From the NCBI GenBank assembly GCA_022495005.1, contig JAGYXB010000440.1, forward strand, positions 1,984,001 to 2,048,000: a stretch of 64,000 nt of DNA. Reading direction: 5' to 3'. The notes under the pieces were generated by a model, which did not search any database, was not told the origin of the DNA, and saw only the letters and a program-made list of their open reading frames with translations. Below, in pieces: positions 28,201 through 35,798 of this stretch. The stretch is from Rhyacophila brunnea (lineage: Eukaryota; Arthropoda; Insecta; Trichoptera; Rhyacophilidae). A program made the position numbers and the translations under genes. The stretch's first letter is position 1, and each line of letters opens with the position of its first letter.

Positions 28201-30044
28201 CTCTGCCGCTTCATAAAAATGCGCTTGTCCAACCGCACGGATCGTTTGACTACCCTGTCTTGGGTCTGGTAGTCAGTCCGGCGGTCCTCGGTTCGGTCGG
28301 GGTCTGTCTCCTCGTCTCTCAGGGCTTTCAGCCCACGTTTCGTTAGACATCCACTTTGGCTGGTCACTCCTTCTGGTACCAAGGACGGTACGAGCCGATG
28401 ACACAATCGCACTCTTTATGAGGCTCCAGTCCGCCTCAATGAGGTCGGATTCAGATTTGTGCCGCTCGTAGATACGATCTACACTATCTCGTACAGCAGT
28501 TTCGAAGTCGATCTGAATTCTTCGGCGTCGGAGCTTCTCAACGTCAATTCATGTAAGAACTACTAATTAAATTCGTCCCAATTATTAATAAGTAGAAAGG
28601 CACGAAGCCAGCAGTTACAGGTTCAAGACCTATCGGGTGTCGTATTTTTTTCTAACAAAGATATTTTCTAGTGGGCACAGGGGTCCTCGTTATCCGAGGG
28701 TAATTGAGACCGAAAAAATACCTCTTAAAGCGAATCCGCTTAAAACGGGGACCAAAATTACTTAGTAAATTGTTTTTATTGGGACACATTAACAAAAGAA
28801 AGATACATGTTAATACCGACAGAACTGTCTGCCTTCAGCAAATGGCCCCTCTAGGGTACGAAAAGACCGGATCATCGCCCTCCAGTATATTAGTCAGCTG
28901 GTCTTGAATAAGTAAGTAACCCTCCTCCTAGCTACCATTCAAATATAATGAAAATATTTACTAAGTAATCATAATAATATTAAATAAGTAGTATTAATTA
29001 TATTAATATTAGAATCGGTCAACCTTAAAGGGTTAGAGACGTGGCGTGATATATACAGGTCGATCCGTATTGGATGAGAGACCTCGTACGATGTGTCGGA
29101 CAGTCTGTCGGCTCTCCAAGGACAGGAAGCAAACAGGAGAAATAAAATCAAAAAAAAAGTAGTAGGAGAAATTCATTTCGAGTGAGATGACGTCTAAGGG
29201 CGTGAGCAAATGTTTAAGTTGCAATTAAAGATAATGTTATAAGATAAAGCTATTATATTTAATTTAAGTTATTGTAATATGTGACTGTAAGAGACTTAAT
29301 GAATAATATAACAGTTAACTTACGCTGAGTTATTTATTGTGAACCCTTCCCTACTCCCGGCCGAGTTAAGAAATAACAAAAAAAAAAGTATTAAAACTGT
29401 GGTGAAATGTACGAGGTAGCAATGTGAGCAAGACAGAAATAGTGTAGGAGTGCGGGATTGAAAGTGACAGTTGACGACTGTGAGCTATTGCGCTTGTGTT
29501 TTTATAGTTTTTTTCAGGGCTTGAAATGGACCGGAACGCACCGGAGCGCCGTTCCGGTTCATAAGATCCCCAAAATTTTCGCTCCGTCTCGTGGAAAAAT
29601 AATTTGACCGTCTGCGCTAGACCGGAAATATAACAAAAGAATCTTACACCCTTTTTATAAAATACGTGTAAAATTAGATAAGTATGTTAATATTTTCGTA
29701 AAATTATCGAGCGCTGGTTTTTTTGCATCTTCCTGCAACTGTGGGAACTCATGAGGAGCCCTGTATATTTTCAAATTATGTTCAATATATAGAATATTAC
29801 ATTACCAAATCTTGTGAATTATTTGTTGAATAAAAGAAATAGTTTATTACATTATGTTAAGAAAATAATTACACAATTATGACGTACTTTCCATTCATAT
29901 TTATTTTTTCAGATTCCTGAATTGTTTTTGGAAGAGATGATGAGTGCGTGTGCCAGTGCAATGACTATCGTGAATAGAGTCAGCACCTCGAACAAAACAA
30001 CAAAGAATGATAGAAGAAAGCGTCCATCATCAGTCAAAAAATGA
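10271..30044 (+). CDS. SPAG6-like: SPAG6/PF16-like axonemal armadillo-repeat protein
   Basis: Exons in consistent phase: 10271-10375, 11968-12125, 14333-14379, 14856-14940, 15062-15196, 16228-16341, 17747-17899, 18593-18796, 19361-19552, 20149-20307, 21500-21645, 23713-23773 and 29913-30044 (TGA). They encode about 563 residues. The first located exon reads AFDQYQKARLEFVQSIAELS, matching the VFEQYQKAR start of SPAG6. Tandem armadillo repeats follow, with motifs such as CAWALGHIARHSP, and then the family C-terminal signature ARRLFVTTGALQKIQEI, IVRYYSPGHPDYLLQQV. SPAG6/PF16 is a central-pair protein of motile cilia and sperm flagella. Roughly nine N-terminal residues sit on an upstream exon not located. 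Compared with human SPAG6 (about 509 residues) it has insertions near residues 290-350 and a basic 43-residue tail. The sixth from last intron begins with GC. The introns hold many transposons. Confidence 0.9.
10632..11030. mobile_element. MITE with long terminal inverted repeats
   Basis: The left arm contains 'ttatacggttttgac' near 10646 and 'aatcaaacgg' near 10673. The right arm carries the inverted forms near 11010 and 10980. The arms are about 100 bases, imperfect. No ORF; superfamily not assigned. It lies in a SPAG6 intron. Confidence 0.65.
11300..11640 (-). mobile_element. Tc1/mariner (IS630-type) transposase relic
   Basis: On the minus strand, broken frames read FGLTGLLIICKIVTYE, QTHPEKTLQ, FGAVYMLAASLDL and VNGDRYRTM. 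These match the middle of a known class of Tc1/mariner transposases found in insects, whose core contains HFWLNG, NPH...P and VWCALWAGG, then VNGERYR. Stops and frameshifts interrupt it. It lies in the SPAG6 intron before exon 11968. Confidence 0.65.
12205..12310 (+). repeat. Pogo/Tigger-like terminal fragment
   Basis: The segment contains 'gggggatacgttccaaaga' and 'gccgtgcaaaac', typical of the inverted-repeat ends of pogo/Tigger-derived MITEs in arthropods. Only one end is recognised. Confidence 0.35.
12943..13353. mobile_element. PIF/Harbinger-type MITE, copy B
   Basis: The element spans 12946-13350, flanked by TTA at 12943-12945 and 13351-13353. It begins TAGTGCCTGTACACATGCG and ends CATGCAAACGGGCTA, inverted with respect to each other. 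A 3-bp TTA duplication and TA-G/C-rich ends fit PIF/Harbinger. Its interior is an inverted version of the block seen in copies A and C. It abuts copy C, sharing one TTA. Confidence 0.75.
13351..14227. mobile_element. PIF/Harbinger-type element, longer copy C
   Basis: The element spans 13354-14224 with TTA at 13351-13353 and 14225-14227. The left end is TACCCCGTTTACACGTGCAT. The right end is CACGTGTACAGGCGCTA. It carries about 450 extra bases (13745-14190) compared with the MITE copies, and these also occur at 8370-8890 after a MADF-like frame. It lies in the same SPAG6 intron as copy B. Confidence 0.75.
15661..16112. mobile_element. Inverted pair of MITE units (foldback structure)
   Basis: Arms at about 15662-15828 and 15942-16110 are reverse complements over about 165 bases. 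Each arm is itself bounded by short inverted repeats of the type CAGACCTACGAACTTATCTG, so the structure looks like two copies of one MITE joined head to head. TA dinucleotides flank both outer ends. The minus strand has an open frame at 15833-16114, but it is a by-product of the repeat with no family match. It lies in a SPAG6 intron. Confidence 0.75.
16478..16620 (+). repeat. tRNA-like SINE fragment
   Basis: The segment has an A-box-like 'tagtatagtggtaagag' and a degenerate B-box 'attcaattc' with tRNA-like spacing, followed by non-tRNA sequence. It does not fold as a convincing tRNA (acceptor stem not found), so a SINE head is the better reading. Confidence 0.4.
17320..17650. other. GC-richer intron segment, unexplained
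   Basis: This part of a SPAG6 intron has a patch of higher GC (17330-17400 and 17560-17630) compared with its surroundings. No coding match, terminal repeat or domain was recognised. Confidence 0.3.
18797..19360 (+). other. Likely GC-AG intron of SPAG6-like gene
   Basis: The upstream exon ends TCC AAG and the intron begins gcatgt. The acceptor is 'gattttag' at 19353-19360 and the next exon starts GCG GTA CCT. Phase 0 on both sides and family alignment (SK then AVPPL) require the cut exactly here. The only nearby GT (gtacac, 4 bases downstream) would shift the frame. Confidence 0.7.
19600..20083. mobile_element. hAT-type MITE
   Basis: The element spans 19608-20075 (468 bases), starting CAGGGTTGGCGAACC and ending GGTTCGCCATTACTG. 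It is flanked by CCCTAATG and CTCTAATG, an 8-bp target duplication with one mismatch. The open frames inside show no recognisable transposase. It lies in a SPAG6 intron. Confidence 0.8.
20362..20580. mobile_element. Pogo/Tigger-like MITE
   Basis: The left end 'taactctcatttaacaga' and the right end (inverted) 'cttaactctcgctttgcgg' bracket a short AT-rich interior. Both ends are followed inward by 'gaatttcg'. This is the look of pogo-derived short elements. The ends are imperfect. Confidence 0.5.
21060..21206. mobile_element. Short MITE, copy 1 of a 150-bp family
   Basis: The terminal 'cgaaatctttacggtga' is inverted at the other end as 'gttaaagatttcg'. The interior has the GC-rich inverted pair 'ggcggcggc' and 'gccgccgcc'. 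It is a close match to 23115-23272 over its whole length. Confidence 0.8.
21793..22172. mobile_element. Pogo/Tigger-like MITE with TA target duplication
   Basis: The element spans 21795-22170. It starts CAGGCGCCCCTCGACTTTCG and ends with the inverted CGAAAGTCGAGGGCCGCCTG, with TA on each side. The interior is AT-rich and noncoding. Ends of this kind belong to pogo/Tigger-derived short elements. Confidence 0.75.
22200..23068 (-). mobile_element. RTE-like LINE 3' region, interrupted
   Basis: Minus strand. At 23064-22798 the frame reads LGWSAFGRLNNIFKSDLP, then KVFNQCVLPVITY and ETWTLSKREI, typical of the C-terminal region of RTE-type endonuclease/reverse transcriptases often annotated as craniofacial development protein 2-like. 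At 22457-22210 the continuation reads KSLKWRWAGHIA-like residues (with frameshifts) and ends in a (TCA)n tail at about 22207-22222. About 330 unrelated bases (22458-22795) separate the two parts. Confidence 0.65.
22458..22795. mobile_element. Insertion at TTAA inside the LINE, possible piggyBac-like end
   Basis: The LINE breaks at TTAA (22458-22461) followed by cacgttgatcgcc. The inserted DNA holds two direct copies of GCCATGGGGGTCACCGGTGA (22473 and 22519 region) and one inverted partial copy near 22606-22626. GGTCACCGGTGACC is a perfect palindrome. TTAA is the piggyBac target, but no matching right end with TTAA was found, so the superfamily is tentative. Confidence 0.4.
23115..23272. mobile_element. 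Short MITE, copy 2 of a 150-bp family
   Basis: This is a near-full-length match to 21060-21206 in the same orientation. The terminal motif TGCGAAATCTTTA appears inverted at the right end, and the right end is better preserved here ('tttcgcagtcta'). Confidence 0.8.
24177..24405 (+). mobile_element. tRNA-derived SINE, family 1, copy 1
   Basis: The tRNA-like head has an A-box region 'tggccgcgcggattaagcg' and a canonical B-box 'ggttcgaatcc' at about 24229. It is followed by a conserved body ('caagtacacatatt', then 'gtatgagtcagagtatgga') and a 3' end with 'cccatatgatc'. Two further copies are at 37743-37972 and 60880-61097 (both minus). The head alone could be mistaken for a tRNA gene. Confidence 0.85.
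24967..28548 (-). mobile_element. LINE (non-LTR retrotransposon), host of a nested LINE
   Basis: Minus strand. The 5' side (28041-27424) encodes RT motifs NGKAPGGDGIHPEFLK, NYRGITLLSVPGKI, QAGFLPGRACADQI and VDYEKAFDS. The RT then resumes at 25976 with VRQGCVLAPFLF and the catalytic block EYADDAVLF (about 25770). The C-terminal part ends with ILGVRWYDFRSNEEIRER and GHVLRMPEDN, closing near 25000. The 3' tail on this strand is a (GAA)n run at 24967-24983. There are in-frame stops. The endonuclease domain is missing on the 5' side. Clade assignment (RTE-like) is tentative. It lies in the last SPAG6 intron. Confidence 0.8.
25977..27423 (-). mobile_element. Jockey-like LINE inserted in another LINE
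   Basis: The insert is 25981-27419, with TGAT at 25977-25980 and again at 27420-27423. The host LINE's codons on the two sides (IIAI and KSLHENSE) become continuous when insert and one TGAT are removed. The insert encodes, on the minus strand, ENYRPVAVLSAPAKVLE, NEQHGFRAGRSTETN, CSYNNFSKAFDKVDH and the catalytic FADDLKLF (about 27000), typical of jockey-group RT. Its 3' end is AT-rich with 'aataaataaa' on this strand. It is 5'-truncated and has frameshifts. Confidence 0.85.
28600..29910. other. SPAG6 last-intron remainder, mostly unrecognised repeats
   Basis: It contains a B-box-like stretch 'ggttcaagacc' near 28620, a pogo-like terminal segment 'caggggtcctcgttatccg' at 28678, and a hAT-like end 'cagggcttgaaatggaccgg' near 29515 followed by a palindromic GC-rich stretch. 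No partner ends were found for these. The rest has no supported feature. Confidence 0.35.
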
Positions 30045-30339
30045 AAATTAGTCTGAATTTTTTTTATTTATGTTGTCATTGATTCTGCAATGTTTTACCT
30101 ATTTGAGCATATTTTGAGTTATATCTATTGGGCATTTATGACATAAATTAGGGCCATACACAGTTGATTAGGGGACGTGTCTGTGTCAATTTTGGGCGTT
30201 TTATGTTTTGTAAGCCGAGCTTTTCAGGAATATTTGTATAAAATTTCAATCACTTTTCACTGCTTTTTTTCGAGTTAAATTTCCCAGGGATATAAACAAG
30301 CCACAGTATATGAGGGAACGATGAATCATGTCATTCGAT

Positions 30340-30745
30340 TATGCTCATCAGATCATATAGCCACCTCGCCAGGTTAGAATCCTCCATGTATCTTAATAGG
30401 TCGTGCCAGCATCCCATAGCTCTGTCGTATAAAACATGTGGATCAGTGGCCTTCCATGGCACCTGAATGCAGTCAGTTGAAGAAAAGGCAGGCCAGTTGT
30501 AGTCCATAGCATGTGACTGAATCAGGTCCAACGCTGTATCTTCATTTTCAATGCGATGAGAGGCTGCGTCGTTGTTTTCTTATCTCCTCATTACTCTTAA
30601 AGTCATACCGCTCCATATCCACTGCAAGTATTTGTTTTCAAGGTATAGTAGATGGTTACTGTGAGGCTTCGTAAAGTGCCATAACTCTTTACCGTAAAGC
30701 AGCACCGTCAAAATATAATCGTTGAACTGTCGGCGTTTGGTTTTA
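30340..30745 (-). mobile_element. Degenerate LINE copy, C-terminal region
   Basis: It aligns along its length with 25040-25445, the C-terminal part of the host LINE, for example 'agtcatacc', 'gtaaagcagcac' and 'gtcggcgtttggtttt' against 'ggcggcatttggtttt'. Many substitutions and indels make it an old copy. It lies just after the SPAG6 stop. Confidence 0.7.
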
Positions 30746-31331
30746 TTATCAAAATTTTATAGTCGACAGAATAATTCATACTTACATATTTTGGCATTCG
30801 TCTATCTTCTAAAACTGATAAATCCCATTTTGGTCGAAAATTTGATTTTTATTGAATATACTTGTATTATCTGTTATTGAATACCTTCCTCTGTATAAGA
30901 TTTTTGCGCTTATAACTTTACTTGTGTAGTGCTAAATGAAATAGTGTCGGATCATTGTTTTTAAAAATCCTATAGCCTTGTCCACCCACTCATTTTTTTT
31001 AAAGCAAATTATTCAATGTTGGTATCAACAGAGAGAGGTACTTAATATTTCATAACAGCAATGACAATAATTATCGACAATGACTAAAAAATATGAACCA
31101 ACAAGATGCTAAAGGTTGAATTTCACTGTATGTATGTATATTCACATGCAGTATATTTTCACCTCGAAATTAGACTGACTAATTACTTCTGCCGCATTTT
31201 TTTTCTATTTTACTTTGTATGAATATAATATCATCAACATTCTAGATTTCAATTCGTTTTGATTCTCTTCGAAGTTAAAAACACCAATGATATAATTTTG
31301 TATAAGTAGGTATTCAGATTATTCAAAATAA

Positions 31332-31647
31332 TTGCGTGCAACATTACACGTGCGTGCATTTACAGTTACAGTACAGTGCAATACCGCATGCATGGATGAA
31401 AAAGTTTAGCGGCTTCTGAGTTTTCACACTACTTGCGCAACATGTGAGCATACGCGGTAGAATGATTGTGGCGATCCTGGTGGCAAACTATGCGAACCAC
31501 ACCGTGCAGCACACAAAACATCCACGCAACAACAAAACGTCTCGCTAAAAAAATGAGATTGGCACAACAATCAGTATAGTTTTTGATTTAGTTTAATCTT
31601 CTTGTTATTGCTGGCAGTAAATGTACAGTAGTCTACAGGTGCTATTA
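31332..31647. mobile_element. PIF/Harbinger-type MITE, copy D
   Basis: The left 'ttacacgtgcgtgcattta' and right 'ctacaggtgcta' followed by TTA (31645-31647) match the family ends. The interior shares the 'gcggtagaatgattgtggcga' block. The left terminus is degraded. Confidence 0.55.
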
Positions 31648-31758
31648 TATTGATAAATAAAAAAACGTGCGGTCTTTTTCCACTATACTACTTCCCATAA
31701 CATGTCTAATGAATCAAAAATCTTGTAATTTGTGTCCAAACATTAGAAAAATTTACAA

Positions 31759-31870
31759 ACCTCATAAATAAATACCAGGAATTGTTGAAATTTGGTGTAG
31801 TTTTCTCTTTTTATTCAATTTTAAATTTTAAAATTCTTAATAAATATTTTTATGAGGTTTACAAGATAAT
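31759..31870. repeat. Short inverted repeat, about 110 bases
   Basis: 'aaacctcataaataaata' near 31761 is inverted as 'aaatatttttatgaggttta' near 31843. It could be a small MITE or a chance hairpin. Confidence 0.4.
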
Positions 31871-32295
31871 CTGATGTTTGGCTTGTCCCTTGAATACAAC
31901 GGTTTTAACACCGCAAAATCAATGATGATATTGTATACTATTCTTTTTAAATTAAAGGCACGTTCAACTAGATAATAATATATTTATGTAAATAACCATA
32001 AAAATTTGTTCTATTTGTGTGGTAAAGTTAAGGTCGTTGCGTTATTACCAAAACTGATTGATCATTAAAAATTACAATATGAAGTATGTCTGTAAACCAC
32101 ATCCTTGAAAAGATTCAAATAAAGTCAATAATATGTTGTTTTTGTGTTTGTTTCGAGCCTAGATAGTATTTTTTAATGTCGGTTAATATCATTCATCTTG
32201 AACATGGAAGGAGGTGATTATTTCTGAATAAATAGTAACTAACCTAATTTAGTTGGTATATTAGCAAACTGTCCGGAACAACGGCAAGATGTAAG

Positions 32296-35200
32296 ATGCA
32301 TTACATAATTCTTACCAAGTTGGAATATCCAACGTCGGTTACACTGAGGGTTAAGGTAAGGATAACTATTTTAAATAATATTATCATAATTGAGAATAAA
32401 ACAAGCGCAAGTGACAAATTAAATAATTTAAAAAATACTTATATGCAGTATTCCCATTTTTTTTATGCGTGAAACAGGATTTATGACAAGTTATAAGCAT
32501 TTTAGTCCTAACATGGGATTATATTCCTTGGACTCCTGTGTGTAAAATGTTATTATTTTCATAGAAACGTATATAAAAACATAATAGTATTGATATTTTT
32601 TCTTGAAATATTCATAATGAGAAGATCTCATTTAGAAAATATTAAAATTAGTAGAATAATAGAATTGACAATTGAATAGGTGTATTAATTAAGGCTCTAA
32701 GTACCAAAAAGTAGTATTGCCTGTAGTTACAAAATACCGAATCATTGCAGTAAAATTTCATGAAGCAGACCTTTTGAAAAATGTGGTTTTACAGTGTGAA
32801 GCAATCACGGCAGCTTCTATAATTTTAGGTATTAAGAACTCGCAAGTGTCAACACACCATCGTCAGCCATTTTATATTGAATGAGGTTGACCACTGTAGT
32901 GCTATTTACACCATTATAAATAAAACAGGCCAACGGACTTACAACGTCGACAGGTTTAAATATTTTGCTGTATTTTTTTGACTTGCTTGAGGCACTTAGA
33001 CCATAGTTGAAGTTATTGGCGTTAGTATGTAGAACATTTTGCTATAAAAATGAGTTTTTTTGTTTTTGGTACTTAGAGCCTTAATTAATACACGTATTCA
33101 ATTGGCTTTAAAATTGATTTACTGAACATGATTACCGGTGCACTTGTATTTTTTCAATCCTTAGTTTGTCAGTTATTTGACTTCTTATTAATCATGCTGC
33201 TGTGTGGATACTGTTTGTTGCTTTATCCAACTGATTTTCTCTTGGACTTGCTTTTGTTCTAAATAAATTTTTAAATGGTGTGTAGTGTAAATGATCTTCA
33301 GAATCATTCTTGCAAGTGTTCATCTGCATGATAACTATCTAGGAAATCAGGATCATCAATTGTTTGGCACAGGTGATGCCGATCGGAGTAAAATAAATAG
33401 TATATATTTAACATAATACAGATATGTATTATTCCATTGAATTGACACGTTTAAGATGTAGTGATGGCGGAGGATGCTCCGCATTACGTGGACGGCCAGG
33501 CGTAGAAATGTGTCTGTACTGGAAGGGCTTGACGTCAAACAATGTCTCTCTGCCAACTGCAAGAGGCGCATTCTCCAATTCTTCAGCCACGTGTTAAGAT
33601 GTGATCCGAACAGACTGGAGAGAAGAGTGATCTCTTACGTCATCGAAGGGAAGAGGTTCCAGATGGAGCGACACCATCAAGAAAGTGACTGAATCAATAA
33701 TAACTGAAGTAATAAGTTCAGCGTACGATTGCTCTAGATGAAAAAAGATTATTGGAAATGAGACAAAGGATATGAAGAAGACATCATTTCATTGAGTGTT
33801 CCACAGCAGAGTAATGTTAAGCTGTCTGTCTCTGAAGGCAGAGACGAGGGTTCAAACAGCTGACAATCATTCCTCGTAAAAAACCCTGTTAACCGGTTCT
33901 ATGCCTTTAGTGAGTTTTCTCACTCTATGATGTTGTGATCGACAGGCCGCACATACAAATTTTGTGAGTTATTTCGTCTGACTTTAAACTCAAATTACTG
34001 TCGATTGATTTGCGTAATCTAAAAAATTAAACACACATTGACGTCTGTGTGAATAATTATGAAATACTAAGCCACAAATTATCAGTGTTACAGTGATTTT
34101 AGTAAAAGCTTCGCTCTACATTCAACATGTCGTTAAAAATTTCCAGTCTGTCGGAGATACTGCCATAATAATATTGTGAGGCATAGAAAAGGATAATAAT
34201 ATGACATCCACTATTTGAAGGCCCATAACGACTGCTTAATCTGCAAACCAGCTAACTGCACTTTTGACCAAAAATGACAATTTGATGGCATTTTGTTATA
34301 AAGCATGTTTTCTATGCTCACACAAAATTTCAAACTCCTAAACCTATAAATAAATGCGTTATCGTTTTTCACACAAAACTGCCAATTGCAGATGCCAAAT
34401 TTCCAATATCGTAAATGGAACAATTCCGCTCTTTGTATAAATTTTCTTTACACAAAAAAGGGAAGCTAAACAGTGTATTAATTCATAGTGCATCTTATTT
34501 GTAAAAAAAAAAAATTCCAAGTGTATTTTTGGAATTGTTAAATTCCACATGATAGTTAAATTATTTCTAACTATCTAACTAACAATTGTTGAGTTAGCTG
34601 GTTTGCAGATTAAGCAGTCGATATCCTTCATTGAAAGAAAAAAATGGCATGTAATCTCATTGCAGGTAGGGGTGTGATATCGAAAGAATGTGACGATCCT
34701 TGCAAATATCGGTATCGAATGATCTCTGTCTACGAAAAATTTTATTAGATCCATCCCACCAAAATAAAATTGCAGGGTGCGAAACAACGTATTGTATTAA
34801 TACCTGATATTGGCATTATAACAAAAAAATATATCCTATTGAAAGTAAAGTATCGGTCAAAGAGTATCAATATATTATTATACTTCTAAGTATCGACACA
34901 TTTTTAACATCCTTAATAAATAAAGTCATTTATATTTTAAGTTACTGTATGTATTGTAAGAAATTGCAATCACAGAACACCATCGAAGATACCTTGTTGG
35001 CTTTTGGTATGGTGCCATAAAAAGGGATAGAATTTAAAAAAGGTAATCTCTTTGTAATATGTAACAACGTTACTTCTTTTCCATTGTACTTTTCTATATC
35101 ATGTGAACATCTTAAACTAATTATTTGTAATGTTTGCTTATGTTAATAAATGAATTTGAATTGGGTAAAGGAGATTAATGGTGATGTTACTCTTGTAGGG

Positions 35201-35671
35201 ACTGCGCGTAAAGGAAACCGAAAGATTATCAGAAATATTGTCACGGAAGAAGATACACTTTACGAATGTCGACACCAGTTATCTGGAGGCGGACATCAGC
35301 GGAGTCGATATGCTCAATTTATTGACAGGATGTGAATTCGGGTGAGGTTCATAACCATATCTAAACAAATGCTTAATTAATTATCAACAAATAAAATGAC
35401 AGTTTTGTAAACATCCCGAATTATCCGGTGTGATTTATTGCGTTAAGAAAGATAAGAAGACCGCAACGAAGTTAACTACGTACTTTTAATTACGCACTAT
35501 CCATGTTTACGTTTTTTTAATTAGATCAAATTATAGTTATGTTTTGTTGATACGAGTGATGTTTTCAGTTATAAGGTCGTCACTCAAGCGATGGCGATGG
35601 AGCTTTCGTCACTGGGAGGAAGATCTTTCCAAATTGAAAAAGTCACGTGGACACTCGAACGGGCAGATTAA
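32296..35671 (+). CDS. GCHFR-like: GTP cyclohydrolase I feedback regulatory protein (GFRP)-like, gene 2
   Basis: Three exons, 32296-32355, 35199-35341 and 35569-35671 (TAA), join in consistent phase to about 101 residues. The start MHYIILTKLEYP parallels GFRP (MPYLLISTQIRME) and gene 1 (MPYIVVTGQLKAP). The end GYKVVTQAM...KVTWTLERAD parallels GFRP and gene 1 (GYHVISHSM...KMSWTLFRK). Splice sites are good (AAG|gtaagg, gtag|GGA, GG|gtgagg, tttcag|T). The middle, with FTNVDTSYLEADISGVDML, takes the place of the GFRP segment before the C-terminal strands. The large first intron holds a TIR element, LINE and SINE scraps and another MITE. The gene ends tail to tail with COQ9, 127 bases apart. It could instead belong to an unnamed insect family with the GFRP fold. 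Confidence 0.6.
32669..33104. mobile_element. MITE with about 40-base TIRs
   Basis: The left end contains 'gtgtattaattaaggctc' and 'taagtaccaaaaa'. The right end has the same sequence inverted. The similarity extends outward through 'caattgaata', so the exact ends are uncertain. The interior is noncoding. It lies in intron 1 of GFRP-like gene 2. Confidence 0.75.
33440..33720 (+). mobile_element. LINE C-terminal fragment
   Basis: The frame at 33474-33692 reads MLRITWTARRRNVSVLEGL, ILQFFSHVLRCDPNRLERRV, typical of the post-RT region of an RTE/BovB-like LINE (motif ILKFFGHV.R). It stops shortly after. This differs from the LINE at 24967-28548. Confidence 0.65.
33790..33900 (+). repeat. tRNA-derived SINE fragment
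   Basis: 'aagctgtctgtctctgaagg' followed by 'gagggttcaaac' has A/B-box-like spacing, then 'attcctcgtaaaaaaccctg', a body similar in spirit to family 1. It is short and degraded. Confidence 0.4.
34230..34619. mobile_element. MITE, copy 1 of the GACTGCTTAATC family
   Basis: The element starts GACTGCTTAATCTGCAAACC and ends with the inverse GGTTTGCAGATTAAGCAGTC. It is 390 bases long. The interior shares 'ttccaatatcgtaaatggaa' and 'gtgtattaattcatagtgca' with the copy at 57586-57888. Confidence 0.85.
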
Positions 35672-35740
35672 AAATTATTATATAAAGACATAGGTATATT
35701 ATTGATATAAATCGGATACAACTATTAGATAATACTGCAA

Positions 35741-35746
35741 TTTATT
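35741..35746 (-). promoter_or_regulatory. Polyadenylation signal of COQ9
   Basis: TTTATT on the plus strand reads AATAAA on the COQ9 strand, about 53 bases after the COQ9 stop. It lies inside the 127-base gap between COQ9 and the convergent GFRP-like gene 2. Confidence 0.55.
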
Positions 35747-35798
35747 TTAAATGGATACATATTTAGTGTATAGTTTTGTCCATTTTCTTCATGTTTGA

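Noticed and set aside
28051..28272. Plus-strand frame of 73 codons
   Set aside because: Antisense of the LINE region upstream of the RT domain; no family match.
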